A DNA stretch of 22,175 bases from JACJXF01 sp964349045 (GTDB taxonomy: Bacteria > Bacteroidota > Bacteroidia > Bacteroidales > GCA-2748055): the NCBI GenBank assembly GCA_964349045.1, contig CAYGFI010000074.1, forward strand, positions 1 through 22,175, read 5' to 3'. The position numbers and the translations under genes are program-made. This document shows, one piece after another, positions 7,790 through 15,426 of the stretch (position 1 is its first letter; every line of letters begins with the position of its first letter). Below the pieces are notes generated by a model. The model was not told the DNA's origin, made no database searches, and saw only the letters and a list, made by a program, of their open reading frames with translations.

Positions 7790-8455
7790 TTAAATTGGCA
7801 TATTTGTCTTCGAATCAAGTACCTGGTAACGCTTATTTATGATCAAATCGCTCAGATGCCTTAATGAAATAACATTCTGATGTTCTTTTTCCATAACACT
7901 TAAAGCAAACTCGCTTATTTCTGTTTTTTCTGAAGCTTTTCCTGATGATATTAATTCTGCATTAGTCAACTCAATAAAAATCCGCAGGTCGACCCCATCC
8001 GATTTAATGGCATACAAACCATCGATTACAAGCAGGTCAATCTTTTTAAAGTCAGTGATAAGTTTATCAATCTGCTCAGGAATTATATCGATTAAAGGCA
8101 TCATGGACTCCCTGTCTTCTTTAAAATCCTGAATATTCCGGTGAATGAGATTCCAGTCGTATTCATTTACTCCAACGGTTTCAATACCCTTTGCTTTTCT
8201 CCATTCTGAAAGTAAAAGCGGTGGTACAGTATAATAATTATCTGTATGAAGAACCTTCACCCGAATGTGTTCTTTTTTCAATCTCAGACCCAAAGAGTGA
8301 GATATTTCGGATTTACCGGAACCCGATTCACCAGAAATTCCAACAATAAACTTATAATTTTTCGGATTCTTTTCTCTTTCTTCAAGAATCTTTTTAGCAA
8401 TAAGTTCCGCGGCATTGACATGTTCATCACGTATTACCAGGATAGCTCCAATCAT
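7790..8455 (-). CDS. Uridine kinase-like P-loop kinase
   Basis: A 221-residue cytoplasmic nucleoside/ribulose kinase superfamily member. The Walker A motif GESGSGKS sits at residues 42-49. The substrate-side motif HTDNYY follows about 30 residues later, and a hydrophobic strand ending LLVIDGLYA corresponds to the Walker B region of uridine kinase and phosphoribulokinase. A 35-residue N-terminal extension precedes the P-loop, and the C-terminal lid is not typical of canonical Udk, so it may act on another sugar or nucleoside. It shares a strand with the HAD sugar-phosphate enzyme 126 nt upstream, but a good -7 box lies between them. Start ATG 8453-8455. Substrate is uncertain. Confidence 0.75.
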   Translation of the reverse strand: MIGAILVIRDEHVNAAELIAKKILEEREKNPKNYKFIVGISGESGSGKSEISHSLGLRLKKEHIRVKVLHTDNYYTVPPLLLSEWRKAKGIETVGVNEYDWNLIHRNIQDFKEDRESMMPLIDIIPEQIDKLITDFKKIDLLVIDGLYAIKSDGVDLRIFIELTNAELISSGKASEKTEISEFALSVMEKEHQNVISLRHLSDLIINKRYQVLDSKTNMPI

Positions 8456-8581
8456 TACTTTATGAATTAGTCTGATTATTCAAAAATAGTGGCTAAAATT
8501 GATAATTTCATTTTTAACCAATTTATTTTTGAACAATTTCTATTAGGATGTTAGTAAAGAATTTGGAAGCTCAATACTCAA
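8456..8581 (-). promoter_or_regulatory. Promoter region of the kinase gene
   Basis: The minus strand reads TATTTTTG at 8488-8481, an exact TAnnTTTG -7 box. It predicts a start near 8474 and a 5' leader of about 20 nt before the kinase ATG. No clear TTTG -33 element lies at 19-21 nt spacing, so the match is partial. The rest of this 126-nt spacer is featureless AT-rich sequence. Confidence 0.4.
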
Positions 8582-9355
8582 TTACTTAAGAAAATTAACA
8601 AATTCCCTCTCCAGACCATAGATTCCACCAAGTTCTGAAATATCTGAAACAACTTTGTGTGCCCCGTTTTTAAGTAATTCGGCTGCATTCCCTTCCCTCG
8701 CAATCCCAAGGACAAGACCAAAGTTTCCCTTTCTTCCTGCCTGAACACCACTTACAGCATCTTCTACAACAACGCCGAGTTTATATTTTACCTTAAGAAG
8801 ATCACAGGCTGTAGTAAATATGTCTGGCTCTGGTTTACCTTTAAGATGAAGTAGTACAGAAACCTCACCATCAACCCGGGTTTGAAACAGATTTAATATT
8901 CCTGCCCTTTCAAGCACCTTTCGACAATTAGCGCTGGAAGAGGCTACACCGGTTTTTATATCATGGGATATTAATTCATGGATGAGGCTGATAGTAGAAT
9001 CATAAACCTCTACACCTTCAGTTTCCAGAATAATATTAAAATATTTGTTTTTCCGGTTTCCAAGTCCGCATATAGTTTCCATTTCAACAGAATCTGCCGG
9101 AGTTCCAAACGGAATCTGAATGGATCGGGAAGACAGGAAATCAGAAACCCCTTTATACCTTGGTTTACCATCTACATATGGAAGGTAGTCGAATTCATGT
9201 GTAAAAACTTTATGTTCCTCATTGTATGTCTTACTTCTGAAAATAAGGTAATCATTGAACATGCGTGTCCATGCAGTGGAGTGAACCAGAGCTGTTTTGG
9301 TAATAACCCCATCCAGGTCAAAGATTACGGCTTCAAAGGAAAAGTTTTTCTTCAT
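8582..9355 (-). CDS. HAD-family beta-phosphoglucomutase-like enzyme
   Basis: A 257-residue HAD subfamily IA enzyme with a cap, most like beta-phosphoglucomutase-type hydrolases, which interconvert beta-glucose 1- and 6-phosphate or dephosphorylate sugar phosphates. Motif I is FDLDGVIT with nucleophile Asp13 and acid/base Asp15. Motif II is the Ser-rich VASSSAN, motif III the Lys in KGKPEPDIF, and motif IV VEDAVSGVQAG. The cap begins HSTAWTRMF, as in the beta-PGM family. The family often processes glucose 1-phosphate from maltose or trehalose phosphorylases, none of which is in view. The ATG is 6 nt after tRNA-Thr on the same strand, so both are probably on one transcript. Mutase versus phosphatase activity is not settled. 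Confidence 0.85.
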   Translation of the reverse strand: MKKNFSFEAVIFDLDGVITKTALVHSTAWTRMFNDYLIFRSKTYNEEHKVFTHEFDYLPYVDGKPRYKGVSDFLSSRSIQIPFGTPADSVEMETICGLGNRKNKYFNIILETEGVEVYDSTISLIHELISHDIKTGVASSSANCRKVLERAGILNLFQTRVDGEVSVLLHLKGKPEPDIFTTACDLLKVKYKLGVVVEDAVSGVQAGRKGNFGLVLGIAREGNAAELLKNGAHKVVSDISELGGIYGLEREFVNFLK

Positions 9356-9361
9356 AATCTG

Positions 9362-9433
9362 AGCCTCACAAGGGAGTTGAACCCTCGACCTGCTGATTAC
9401 GAATCAGCTGCTCTACCACTGAGCTAATGAGGC
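9362..9433 (-). tRNA. tRNA-Thr(CGT)
   Basis: A 72-nt cloverleaf on the minus strand. The acceptor GCCTCAT pairs with GTGAGGC (one G-U), the D arm is GCTC-AGTGGTA-GAGC, the anticodon stem GCTGA/TCAGC encloses loop TTCGTAA with anticodon CGT (reads ACG), and the T arm has loop TTCAACT. The discriminator is T (U) and CCA is not encoded, so it must be added after transcription. A plus-strand frame crossing it (ending near 9427) is the familiar antisense-tRNA artefact. Confidence 0.96.
9364..9367 (-). promoter_or_regulatory. Ribosome binding site formed by the tRNA acceptor stem
   Basis: The only Shine-Dalgarno-like sequence before the HAD gene is GAGG in the 3' acceptor strand of tRNA-Thr, 8 nt before the ATG. 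It would be sequestered in the folded tRNA and removed when the tRNA 3' end is processed. It may be fortuitous, because Bacteroidetes rely little on Shine-Dalgarno pairing. Confidence 0.35.
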
Positions 9434-9598
9434 GGTAAATTTTGGCTAAATTAGTTGATTCCGGGGAATTTTTTGAGTAAGGAGTCAAAAAGTTTTAAAG
9501 TTGTTTGCCGGGAAACCTTTATCACTTTGTTAACACTTATGTACAAAAATGTTAATCGATTATAGCTTTCATTTATTCATTATAAGTTCCAATATCAT

Positions 9599-9606
9599 TA
9601 TCTTTG
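9599..9606 (+). promoter_or_regulatory. -7 box of the purL promoter
   Basis: TATCTTTG matches TAnnTTTG exactly and predicts transcription from about 9613, giving purL a leader of about 67 nt. No good -33 TTTG lies 19-21 nt upstream. The 246-nt interval between the tRNA and purL shows no recognisable purine riboswitch. Confidence 0.42.
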
Positions 9607-9625
9607 AAACTGGATTTATTCTCAA

Positions 9626-9673
9626 ATGAATGAAATTAACGGTTTAGATAGTAACGTTTTAGATAATAATTGA
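9626..9673 (+). CDS. Possible 15-codon leader ORF before purL
   Basis: ATG 9626 opens a 15-residue frame (MNEINGLDSNVLDNN) ending TGA at 9671-9673, in phase with purL and 6 nt before its ATG. It lies within the predicted purL leader. It is Asn/Asp-rich and has no recognised relative. It could couple to purL translation or be chance. Confidence 0.15.
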   Translation: MNEINGLDSNVLDNN

Positions 9674-9679
9674 ATCTTC

Positions 9680-12600
9680 ATGGTACTTTTTTTCAGAACG
9701 AAAAACAAAAATATAATTGCAGTTCAGATTTTACACAAACTTCCGTCGACGGATATCATCAAACTTAATTGGCTGTTTGATGAGGCGAATTTAATTGATA
9801 GTGAAGAGGTGCAAGGGCTTTTTGTCGGTCCGCGAAAGGAAATGATCACACCCTGGAGTACCAATGCTGTTGAAATTACATTGAATATGGGCGTTACAGG
9901 GATATTCCGCATTGAAGAATATCTTTCTTTAAGCACATACAAAGGTAAATTCGATCCGATGTTACAGGCTCATTACGACGGACTGAATCAGTCCGTTTTT
10001 TATGTCGCAAAAAAGCCTGATCCTGTTTTGTATATTGATGATATTGCTGCATATAACGAAAAAGAAGGTCTTGCCCTGAATTCTGAGGAAATTGAATATC
10101 TCAGGGATTTAAGTATGAGAATCAACCGTAACCTCACCGACAGCGAGGTCTTTGGTTTCTCACAGGTTAATTCGGAGCATTGTCGTCACAAAATATTTAA
10201 CGGTATCTTTATTATTAACGGAGAAGAGAAAAAATCCAGTTTATTCAGCCTGATCCGTTTAACATCCAAAATCAATCCAAATAAAATAGTTTCAGCATAC
10301 CAGGATAATTGTTCCTTTAACGAAGGACCCATTATTGAGCAGTTTGCACCGGCCACCCAGGACAAAGCGGACTTTTTTGAAGTCAGCGATGTTAAGACCG
10401 TACTCTCACTGAAAGCCGAGACTCATAATTTCCCAACAACTGTTGAACCTTTCAACGGAGCTGCAACAGGCACTGGTGGTGAAATTCGCGACCGTATTGG
10501 TGGTGGTAAGGGTGCTCTTCCCATGGCAGGAACTGCCGTTTATATGACATCTTATCCCCGTCCGGATGGTGGACGAAGCTGGGAAAAAAAAATTCCTGAA
10601 CGTGAATGGCTCTACCAATCACCCGAAGAAATCCTGATCAAGGCCTCCAACGGGGCCAGCGATTTCGGCAACAAATTCGGTCAGCCCCTGATTTGCGGAA
10701 GTCTGCTTACATTCGAGCATTTTGAGAACCTGAAAAAATTCGGATTTGATAAGGTCATTATGCTTGCAGGTGGAGTAGGATACGGAAAACTTAAAGATAG
10801 CAAAAAAGATGTTCCTCAAAAAGATGATGTCGTGATTCTTCTTGGGGGAGATAATTACCGGATTGGAATGGGAGGTGGAGCAGTATCATCAGTAGCCACC
10901 GGTGAGTATGGTAACAGCATTGAACTTAACGCTGTCCAGAGAGCAAATCCTGAGATGCAAAAGCGTGTTTATAACGCTATCAGGGCTATTTCAGAATCAG
11001 AAAATAACAGTATTATTTCCATTCATGATCATGGCGCTGGAGGTCATTTGAACTGTCTGTCCGAATTGGTGGAAGCAACGGGTGGCGAAATCGATATAAG
11101 CAAACTACCTGTTGGCGATCCAACCCTCTCAGCGCGTGAAATAGTTGGTAATGAGTCTCAGGAACGCATGGGACTGGTAATCAGTAAGCCGGATGTTGAA
11201 GAATTACGGTTGATTTCCGAAAGGGAAAGAGCTCCATTTTATATTATCGGGAAAATAACCGGAGATCATCGTTTTCGCTTTGTGGATCCCGTACAAAATG
11301 TGAGTCCGATTGACCTGGATATGACAGACTTTTTTGGAAATCCTCCGAAAACCATACTGGTTGACAACACAATACCTGCCAGTTTCAATGAAGTAAAATA
11401 CGACTCCGAAAAAATAAAAGAATATGCCGAAATTGTACTTCAACTGGAAAGTGTAGCCTGCAAAGACTGGCTAACCAACAAAGTTGACCGGTCGGTAACA
11501 GGCAAAGTTGCTAAACAGCAATGTGCAGGCGAATTGCAGCTCCCACTGAATAACCTGGGCGCTGTAGCGCTTGATTACCGTGGGAAAAAGGGTATTGCAA
11601 CCTCAATAGGTCACGCACCCGCTGCAGGACTTGTTGATCCTAAAGCCGGTTCGGTACTTGCCATGGCGGAGGCTCTGACCAATATCGTCTGGGCTCCGTT
11701 GTCGGATCATATTCGCAGCATCAGTCTTTCAGCCAACTGGATGTGGCCCTGTAAGAATCCCGGCGAAGATGCGCGCTTATATGAGGCTGTGCAAGCTGCA
11801 AGCGATTTTGCTATTTCCCTGGGTATTAATATACCGACAGGAAAAGACTCACTTTCCATGACACAGAAGTACAGGGACGAAGTAGTTTATTCTCCGGGAA
11901 CCGTTATCATTTCAGCAGGAGCTGAGGTCAGTGATGTGCGTAAAATCGTTGAACCGGTTGTTATACCTGATACTTCAACATTCCTGTTTCATATTGACTT
12001 ATCGGGTGATGAACTGAAACTTGGTGGCAGCAGCCTGGCACAGGCCCTGAATTTCATCGGAAAAGAGGCTCCGACGGTGAAGAACCCTGCTGCTTTTGTA
12101 AAAGGATTTAATGCCATACAGACTCTTGTTGACTCAGGACTAATTCTCGCCGGTCATGATATTTCTGGTGGTGGCTTAATGACCACCCTTTTGGAAATGA
12201 ATTTTTCAAATACCAGAGGAGGAATGGAAATCGATTTAAGCGGAGATATTAAAAACAATATTGTGAAGCTTCTGTTTTCTGAAAACCCCGGAGTTGTAAT
12301 TCAGGTAAAAAATAAAAATCTGGTACTTCCCGTTCTTGAATCCACGGGAGTAAAATTCAGTATGATTGGCAAACCGCTTAAGGAGCGTGTACTTCGAATT
12401 AAAACATCAACGGCGGGCATCGATCTTGATATCGATCATTTTAGGGAGAAATGGTTCAATACATCCTACCTGCTCGACAGGAAGCAATCGGGTGAAAAGT
12501 ATGCTGCTGAAAGGTTTGAAAATTATAAAAAACAAAAACTGAGCTTCGATTTCAAAAATTTTAGCGGTAAGTTTAAAACGTATGATATTGATCCTGAACG

Positions 12601-13375
12601 GAGAACAAAGACAGGTATCAGGGCTGCCATTATCCGTGAAAAGGGTGTAAACGGAGATCGTGAAATGGCATACATTATGTATCTGGCAGGATTTGACGTG
12701 AAAGACGTTCACATGACCGACCTGATTAGCGGGAGGGAAAACCTGGAAGACCTCAATATGATTGTTTTCGTGGGAGGATTTTCCAATTCTGATGTACTTG
12801 GCTCAGCCAAAGGATGGGCCGGGGCATTCCGATATAATGAAAAAGCCCGGCTGGCGCTTGAAAATTTCTATAAAAGAACTGACACCCTTAGCCTTGGCGT
12901 TTGTAATGGTTGTCAGTTGATGATAGAACTGGGGCTTATTTATCCCGAACATAAAGAAAAGCCAAAAATGCTCTTTAACGCGTCGCATAAGTTCGAATCA
13001 AATTTCCTGAATGTTGAAATAACAAAAAACAATTCTGTCATGATGCATACTCTCGAAGGTATGAGGCTCGGGATATGGGTGGCGCACGGTGAAGGACAGT
13101 TTCACTTCCCATACAACGAGAATACATATAATATCGTAATAAAATATAGCTACCCGGGATACCCGGGAAATCCAAATGATTCGGACTTTAACACGGCCGG
13201 TATTTGTTCGGAGAACGGAAGACATTTCGCAATGATGCCGCATCTTGAGCGTTCTTTCATGACCTGGCAATGTGGTAACTATCCCGCTGAACGTAAGGAT
13301 GATGAGATTACTCCATGGATTGAGGCGTTTGTGAATGCGAGAGAGTGGGTTAAGGCTAAGGTATTAGTGATTTAG
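9680..13375 (+). CDS. purL: Phosphoribosylformylglycinamidine synthase, single-chain
   Basis: Fourth step of de novo purine synthesis: FGAR + ATP + Gln gives FGAM. The 1231-residue large-type enzyme joins the parts that are separate PurS, PurL and PurQ in many bacteria. The N-terminal PurS-like part (about 1-150) is followed by the two AIRS-type synthase halves, with SQVNSEHCRHKIFNG near residue 155 and the nucleotide-binding LKAETHNFPTTVEPFNGAATGTGGE region near 244. The C-terminal glutaminase (about 975-1231) has nucleophile Cys1075 in LGVCNGCQL, His1136 in AHGEGQF, and His1188/Glu1190 in MPHLER. All catalytic residues are present. It starts MVLFF, as Bacteroidetes homologues do, just after an in-frame stop, so the start is secure. 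Convergent with the amylase gene, with one base between the stops. Confidence 0.98.
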   Translation: MVLFFRTKNKNIIAVQILHKLPSTDIIKLNWLFDEANLIDSEEVQGLFVGPRKEMITPWSTNAVEITLNMGVTGIFRIEEYLSLSTYKGKFDPMLQAHYDGLNQSVFYVAKKPDPVLYIDDIAAYNEKEGLALNSEEIEYLRDLSMRINRNLTDSEVFGFSQVNSEHCRHKIFNGIFIINGEEKKSSLFSLIRLTSKINPNKIVSAYQDNCSFNEGPIIEQFAPATQDKADFFEVSDVKTVLSLKAETHNFPTTVEPFNGAATGTGGEIRDRIGGGKGALPMAGTAVYMTSYPRPDGGRSWEKKIPEREWLYQSPEEILIKASNGASDFGNKFGQPLICGSLLTFEHFENLKKFGFDKVIMLAGGVGYGKLKDSKKDVPQKDDVVILLGGDNYRIGMGGGAVSSVATGEYGNSIELNAVQRANPEMQKRVYNAIRAISESENNSIISIHDHGAGGHLNCLSELVEATGGEIDISKLPVGDPTLSAREIVGNESQERMGLVISKPDVEELRLISERERAPFYIIGKITGDHRFRFVDPVQNVSPIDLDMTDFFGNPPKTILVDNTIPASFNEVKYDSEKIKEYAEIVLQLESVACKDWLTNKVDRSVTGKVAKQQCAGELQLPLNNLGAVALDYRGKKGIATSIGHAPAAGLVDPKAGSVLAMAEALTNIVWAPLSDHIRSISLSANWMWPCKNPGEDARLYEAVQAASDFAISLGINIPTGKDSLSMTQKYRDEVVYSPGTVIISAGAEVSDVRKIVEPVVIPDTSTFLFHIDLSGDELKLGGSSLAQALNFIGKEAPTVKNPAAFVKGFNAIQTLVDSGLILAGHDISGGGLMTTLLEMNFSNTRGGMEIDLSGDIKNNIVKLLFSENPGVVIQVKNKNLVLPVLESTGVKFSMIGKPLKERVLRIKTSTAGIDLDIDHFREKWFNTSYLLDRKQSGEKYAAERFENYKKQKLSFDFKNFSGKFKTYDIDPERRTKTGIRAAIIREKGVNGDREMAYIMYLAGFDVKDVHMTDLISGRENLEDLNMIVFVGGFSNSDVLGSAKGWAGAFRYNEKARLALENFYKRTDTLSLGVCNGCQLMIELGLIYPEHKEKPKMLFNASHKFESNFLNVEITKNNSVMMHTLEGMRLGIWVAHGEGQFHFPYNENTYNIVIKYSYPGYPGNPNDSDFNTAGICSENGRHFAMMPHLERSFMTWQCGNYPAERKDDEITPWIEAFVNAREWVKAKVLVI

Positions 13376-13376
13376 A

Positions 13377-14774
13377 TCACTCCTCCGACAAATAAACCTT
13401 ATAATCCCAGGCTTGTAAACTTATTGCATCATCATATGATAAGTTTAAAAGTTCGCCGGTAAAGACATCGGTGAAAAGTCCGTGATTATCTTCATTCTTA
13501 GGTTCAAAATCAATAGGCTCCGATGAAAAATTCAGGATTACAAACAATTTGTTCCTGTCAGTTTCTCTTGTAAATGCAAAAACCCTTGAATCGCCGTTCC
13601 CTTTAACTCTTTTCATCTTACCACCTTCAGAACCGGCAAATAAGGCTTCATTATCCGCTTTAAGATTATTCAAAGTGGTATAGAATTCAATCATTTCACA
13701 ATCGGTCCAGTCGATTGTATCCTTTTCAAAGAAACGCAAACGTTTTTTCATACATACTTCTTGTCCGTTGTAAATTAAAGGCATTCCCGGAATCATATAG
13801 CTGAATACAGCAAATGCTTTTACAGCATCGCCGAGTCTTTCGTATTCAGTACCATTCCATGAGTTTTCGTCATGGTTTGAAGTAAACTCCATCAGAATTG
13901 AATTGGGAGGATATGCACTATCGACATAAGCAAAATGCATATCGATATTTTTCACATTCATTTTTCCCTGTGCCACCTGGTTCATGATATGATGCAATTT
14001 CCAGTCATAAGTAGCGTCAAACGCTTCTTTATTAAGCATCGGCTGATCGGATTCTGCCAGCATGAAAACTTCCTTTACCTCATAAAGAGCTGGACGGACT
14101 GTATTCCAAAAGCTTACAGGGATCATGTGTGCCACATCAAAACGGAACCCATCGATATCTGTTTCTGTTATCCAGAATTTTAACGCGTCTATCATATACT
14201 GTCTTAATCCGGGCTGGTCATAATCGAATTGAATAACATCAGTCCAGTCAAAAAGAGGTTTGAAATTGCCGGTTGAGTCTTTCATATAGAATTCAGGATG
14301 CTCAACAGTTAATGTGTTATCCCAGGAAGAATGATTCGGAACCCAGTCGATGATGACCTTTATATCATTTTCGTGTGCCTTTGCTACCATAGATTTGAAA
14401 TCCTCCATGGTTCCAAATTCCGGATTTACTTTGTAATAATCCTTAACAGAATAATAGCTGCCCAAAGATCCTTTTCGGTTTTTCTCCCCAATCGGATTTA
14501 TTGGCATCAGCCAAATAATATCTACCCCAAGGTCTTTTAGTCTCTCCAGGTGCTCAGAGAAAGCATTGAAAGTTCCCTCAGGCGTAAATTGCCGGATATT
14601 TACTTCATACAATGTAGCATCCTTAAGCCATTCGGGATGCTGCACTCCTTCAGTTTTTTCTGTGGGAACAGTACATGAAATCATACCTGCGATCATTGAT
14701 ATCCAAATAAAAACGAAAAATAATATACTCCTGTTCAATAAAAAATCTCTTTTCATTTTATTATAACTTTTCAT
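13377..14774 (-). CDS. GH13 alpha-amylase-family lipoprotein
   Basis: Probable extracytoplasmic alpha-glucan hydrolase or related GH13 enzyme. The signal peptide ends in a lipobox with Cys34 (MISC), so it should be anchored in the outer membrane or face the periplasm. The (beta/alpha)8 catalytic domain carries the GH13 signature regions: IDWVPNHSS (142-150), nucleophile Asp213 in GFRFDVAH, acid/base Glu241 in MLAESD, and Asp302 in SNHDE. The 465-residue length gives catalytic domain plus a small C-terminal beta domain. A second ATG at 14754-14756 (Met7) would give a more usual signal peptide length. It lies 83 nt downstream of siaC on the same strand. No SusC/SusD genes are nearby. Endo-amylase versus other GH13 specificity cannot be told. 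Confidence 0.9.
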   Translation of the reverse strand: MKSYNKMKRDFLLNRSILFFVFIWISMIAGMISCTVPTEKTEGVQHPEWLKDATLYEVNIRQFTPEGTFNAFSEHLERLKDLGVDIIWLMPINPIGEKNRKGSLGSYYSVKDYYKVNPEFGTMEDFKSMVAKAHENDIKVIIDWVPNHSSWDNTLTVEHPEFYMKDSTGNFKPLFDWTDVIQFDYDQPGLRQYMIDALKFWITETDIDGFRFDVAHMIPVSFWNTVRPALYEVKEVFMLAESDQPMLNKEAFDATYDWKLHHIMNQVAQGKMNVKNIDMHFAYVDSAYPPNSILMEFTSNHDENSWNGTEYERLGDAVKAFAVFSYMIPGMPLIYNGQEVCMKKRLRFFEKDTIDWTDCEMIEFYTTLNNLKADNEALFAGSEGGKMKRVKGNGDSRVFAFTRETDRNKLFVILNFSSEPIDFEPKNEDNHGLFTDVFTGELLNLSYDDAISLQAWDYKVYLSEE

Positions 14775-14857
14775 GTGTTTGTATTCGATGTATCCTTTAA
14801 TTCAGTATAAAGAAAAATTTTAATTAATGCCTGGTATAAAAATTATCAAAAAGTAAT

Positions 14858-15235
14858 TTATTCAAGTTCGATAAAATTGATTTTCAGTCCCAGGAGGGAT
14901 TCGAAATATTCACCTCTTTCAAATATATCGTCATCCCCTTCTTCAAAATACCAGTTAACGTTAAGTTTATGACCGTCATGCACTAATTCATTTAAAGCAT
15001 TTAGCAGTTGAAGCATAATTTTGGAGGTCCCGCTGTTAAGATATTCAAATGCAAGATCAACACGTGTGGATTTGTTGCCTGAAGTAACATACATATTCAA
15101 CCATACGAGTAGATCCTTGAAAAACAATTCAGCATCCTCCGGTATCGATCGCCCTTCAATTTTTATAATACCTTTAGGGTCGAGTGATATCGTGGGAGTT
15201 TTTCTTGTACCTTCGATATATATTGTTTGTATCAA
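14858..15235 (-). CDS. SiaC-family (DUF1987) regulatory phosphoprotein, TTG start
   Basis: A 125-residue protein with the DUF1987/SiaC pattern: IEGT(R)KTP...DPKGIIKIEGRSIPED near the start and the conserved phosphorylation segment YLNSGTSK (65-72), where Thr70 or Ser71 would match the Thr phosphorylated in Pseudomonas SiaC. In that system SiaB kinase and SiaA phosphatase set SiaC phosphorylation, which controls a diguanylate cyclase. Neither partner is in this window. The only start that keeps the conserved N-terminus is TTG at 15233-15235, because an in-frame stop lies a few codons upstream and the next Met is near residue 48. Upstream of the amylase on the same strand; divergent from the M23-like lipoprotein. 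The family call is strong; the partner and output are unknown. Confidence 0.85.
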   Translation of the reverse strand: MIQTIYIEGTRKTPTISLDPKGIIKIEGRSIPEDAELFFKDLLVWLNMYVTSGNKSTRVDLAFEYLNSGTSKIMLQLLNALNELVHDGHKLNVNWYFEEGDDDIFERGEYFESLLGLKINFIELE

Positions 15236-15376
15236 GTGAAAATTTAATGATGTAAATTAAGGAGTTTTTATTAACCCACAAAATATTTGATTTATATTTT
15301 CTAAACACAGATTTTAAATATTCATCCTTTAATATAAATTTTCAAAATGCATTCACATTTTAACAAAACCTCATTA

Positions 15377-15407
15377 TTGGAAATTGTCTTGATAAAACCT
15401 TAACTTG
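15377..15407 (+). promoter_or_regulatory. Possible promoter of the M23-like gene
   Basis: TTG at 15377-15379 and TAACTTG at 15401-15407 sit 21 nt apart, a weak match to the TTTG/TAnnTTTG pattern with one T missing from the -7 box. The -7 box overlaps the inverted repeats listed next, so a protein bound there would block it. Confidence 0.25.
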
Positions 15408-15423
15408 CATGAGTTAATGCAAG
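15400..15423 (+). repeat. Two overlapping, mutually exclusive inverted repeats before a start codon
   Basis: Repeat A pairs TTAACT (15400-15405) with AGTTAA (15412-15417) around a 6-nt loop. Repeat B pairs CTTGCAT (15404-15410) with ATGCAAG (15417-15423), also around 6 nt, ending 3 nt before ATG 15427. The arms share bases, so only one hairpin can form at a time. It could be an operator or an RNA switch at the translation start. Both stems are short, so chance is possible. Confidence 0.5.
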
Positions 15424-15426
15424 GCT

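Noticed and set aside
8978..9427. 149-codon plus-strand frame across the HAD gene and tRNA
   Set aside because: Antisense to a clear HAD enzyme and to tRNA-Thr. Its C-terminus (ELNPRPADYESAALPLS) is the well-known spurious translation of an antisense tRNA.
12407..12712. 101-codon minus-strand frame inside purL
   Set aside because: A shadow of the purL coding strand; no motif, and purL is complete and strongly supported here.
13150..13170. Two tandem CCCGGG sites
   Set aside because: Explained by the purL-encoded Tyr-Pro-Gly repeat (YPGYPG) in coding sequence; no sign of a regulatory role.
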